This document shows, piece by piece, positions 62,294-64,000 of a stretch of 64,000 nt of DNA. The DNA is taken from positions 248,001 to 312,000 of the forward strand of contig JAACJG010000002.1 of assembly GCA_009917695.1 (NCBI GenBank), read 5' to 3'. Positions within the stretch are counted from its first letter, which is position 1. Each line of letters opens with the position of its first letter. Position numbers and translations under genes: made by a program. The DNA is from Candidatus Rifleibacterium amylolyticum. GTDB taxonomy: Bacteria > Muiribacteriota > Ozemobacteria > Ozemobacterales > Ozemobacteraceae. The notes below the pieces were generated by a model, which was not told where the DNA came from, ran no database searches, and was given only the letters and a program-made list of their open reading frames with translations.

Positions 62294-64000
62294 GATTGAG
62301 CACCACCTTTCACCATGCGTGTATACAGAGATTCAAAAGAAGTTCGCCTGATGACCTGCATACTGGCAATATCGATTTCATGAATCTCGTGGGCGGTTTC
62401 GATCATAAAGCGGTTGCCGGAAAGATGAAAAGCGCGATCCATCGGCAGGCCTATTCTGCTCGAACTGTCATTTTTCGGGCTGTTAAAGCTTGTAAACTCG
62501 CGAATTTGCCCGCTGGTAAAATCCAGCGCCAGATGTTTGCAGATCAGTGGTTCGGTCGAATGTGAATTGTAATAGACAAATGCCTGGTCGCGATTTTCTG
62601 TCAGCATGACTTCTATACGACCAGGCTTTTCTGGCCTGAAAAGTTCATCAGCACTGCCGCCATTCGGGTCGATCTCGACAATACTTTGCATGGTTGAATT
62701 AAAATACGCGGCATCGCCAGGCAGGTACCGGGTGGCGACGATTTTACCGGCCGCATTTATACCGGCTACTTCAACTCTTTCGGTGATATGGTCAAGATAA
62801 CGGGTTCTTCCGTCAAGCCAGGCAACGACCAGCATGTGGCTACCAGTCTTGCTTTCTCGATCCCAGCGATAATCATCGAAAACAATGTAATCGCTGCAGA
62901 CGGCGACCACTTCAACTTCAGGATTAACCGGCAGAAGAACGCGTTTACCGTCTTTTACCGATACGAGAGTCAGTTTATCCTTTGCATCTTCAGATTTTCC
63001 GCAGATATAAACATCTGCGGGCCTGCCAGCTTCTTTTGCCGGCATGACGATGAATTCTCTGAAATTAAACCCCTTCTGTACACTGAACACGACCTTGTTA
63101 CCGCGCTCTTTTTCGTAAAGGTTGAATTCGGTAATTACGCTCGGACCGTTGATAATTCTCTCAACATAGACAAAGCGCCTGTCATCTATCAGTTTGCAGA
63201 ATTTGAGGTTGTCTCGTGCCGGTGAGGGCAGTTTTACCAGCGGATTGCCATTATGATCGTAGATCGTATCGTCAAGACCACGCAAAAGCCCGGCGAAAAA
63301 ACTTGCCGACTTGATATTGACGAAGCCTTCATTGGCAACTTTCTCATAACTCGTAAAGCTGCTCAGACGGCGACCGAGCTGTCTGACTTCGCCGGATTCG
63401 AGATCCTGCAACAACAGGCGACGCGAATAATAGCGGTCAGTATCGACGATATCCCACCAACGCGGAATCTCAGACACACGCCAGAGTATCTGACGGCCGC
63501 CGTTAAGAGGAACCCAGGTCGGATTGCTGACTTCATCCATCTGCCATGATCTTTCTGCGAAGGCACCAAGCAGCGACCAGCAGAGAGAAAGCGCGAAGGC
63601 AGCGGCAAGCAGCAGCAGAATTCCCTTGACTCCACGCATCTGTGAAGTCATGGTGCGGTCAGACATGAATACTATAATCGAGAGCGACAGAAAAATTACC
63701 ACCAGAAAAACCATCAGCAGGCCCAGATTGATAGTGGTTACCGTCAGAAGGCTGCTGGCAACGGCAACCGCCAGCGAACCGGTGATAAGAGTAGCGATAG
63801 TGGCAAAGCCTCTCGGCAACATGCTGGTAAAATAACCATAAGAAACGACAACCAGAGGCAGACCTATAGCCAATGCCGGGCTGGAGCGGAAAAACTTGAA
63901 AAAATCAATAGCAGACATACCGCACACCAGAGCCAGAATAAAATAGAAAACATAAAGGAGAACTGCATAAGCGACAGCAAAAAGAAGCTTGGCGAGCCAG
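62290..64000 (-). CDS. Membrane protein, likely ABC-2 permease with a large exported repeat domain (5' end outside window)
   Basis: The frame is open to the right edge, so the true start lies outside. The residues before the apparent start also read as membrane helix (LLFAVAYAVLLYVFYFILAL). About five to six further helices follow. After residue ~125 of the in-window part the protein is exported and strand-rich, with repeated aromatic-acid motifs (RQILWRVSEI, GEVRQLGRRL) like a propeller domain. The helix arrangement and downstream GntR/ABC genes suggest the permease of that ABC transporter. The exported domain has no recognised family. Confidence 0.78.
   Translation of the reverse strand, partial: WLAKLLFAVAYAVLLYVFYFILALVCGMSAIDFFKFFRSSPALAIGLPLVVVSYGYFTSMLPRGFATIATLITGSLAVAVASSLLTVTTINLGLLMVFLVVIFLSLSIIVFMSDRTMTSQMRGVKGILLLLAAAFALSLCWSLLGAFAERSWQMDEVSNPTWVPLNGGRQILWRVSEIPRWWDIVDTDRYYSRRLLLQDLESGEVRQLGRRLSSFTSYEKVANEGFVNIKSASFFAGLLRGLDDTIYDHNGNPLVKLPSPARDNLKFCKLIDDRRFVYVERIINGPSVITEFNLYEKERGNKVVFSVQKGFNFREFIVMPAKEAGRPADVYICGKSEDAKDKLTLVSVKDGKRVLLPVNPEVEVVAVCSDYIVFDDYRWDRESKTGSHMLVVAWLDGRTRYLDHITERVEVAGINAAGKIVATRYLPGDAAYFNSTMQSIVEIDPNGGSADELFRPEKPGRIEVMLTENRDQAFVYYNSHSTEPLICKHLALDFTSGQIREFTSFNSPKNDSSSRIGLPMDRAFHLSGNRFMIETAHEIHEIDIASMQVIRRTSFESLYTRMVKGGAQS

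Overview
The window looks like a piece of a diderm (Gram-negative-type) bacterial chromosome from an uncultivated or poorly studied lineage. The evidence is many Sec signal peptides, type IV pilin-like proteins, an outer-membrane-barrel-like protein, a Tat translocase gene, ECF sigma control, few recognisable housekeeping genes and many long secreted proteins without clear relatives. An affiliation near Riflebacteria-like candidate phyla is a guess from gene content only. I found no tRNA, rRNA, CRISPR array, prophage or insertion-sequence transposase.

Layout. (1) 1-16.1 kb, all on the minus strand, is a surface-structure region. A giant secreted protein with EF-hand-like loops heads an operon of three pilin-like proteins (like PilV, PilX and PilW) and two exported proteins. 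A second pilin-like operon (13306-16053 and the two genes after it) lies next to an ECF sigma factor/FecR-type anti-sigma pair. Both the sigma operon and the second pilin operon are preceded by the same promoter-like motif, TGACAA-N10-ATATCGTT. (2) 16.4-22.7 kb holds a deaminase-type amidohydrolase fused to a CYTH domain, a HAD phosphatase, a YwbE-like protein and an M30-like metallopeptidase. (3) 22.7-32.5 kb is a tightly overlapping nine-gene minus-strand operon. It encodes an FtsH-like AAA+ protease, a MoxR ATPase, a degenerate vWA-type protein, a small radical SAM protein and five proteins of unknown fold. It matches the FtsH-vWA-MoxR ternary systems predicted to be NTP-driven conflict systems. 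An A10 tract joins two of its genes, probably by slippage or frameshift. (4) 33-39 kb holds tatC, divergent from a DUF362 protein with a Tat-like signal and a NapH/NapG-like polyferredoxin, then a CigR/RcnB-like protein and an NSS transporter. (5) 39-48.6 kb is mixed: a YiiX-like peptidase, an EamA transporter, a PLP enzyme, a CsoR-type repressor with a CDF metal exporter and its operator, and a Sel1-repeat protein with a partner. (6) 49-64 kb holds a secreted glycine-rich protein with zinc-ribbon partners, an ABC-F ATPase, an Mrp ATPase overlapping a frameshifted DsrE-like gene, a DUF4105 protein, a cupin, and a GntR/ABC operon running off the right edge.

Several families of short non-coding repeats occupy the intergenic gaps. 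One is a ~123-bp MITE-like repeat with three copies. Others are a hairpin repeat with two copies and a ~36-bp repeat with four copies. Strong hairpin terminators separate many transcription units. Start codons were moved inward from the longest open frame wherever a Shine-Dalgarno sequence and a signal peptide agreed on a later start.
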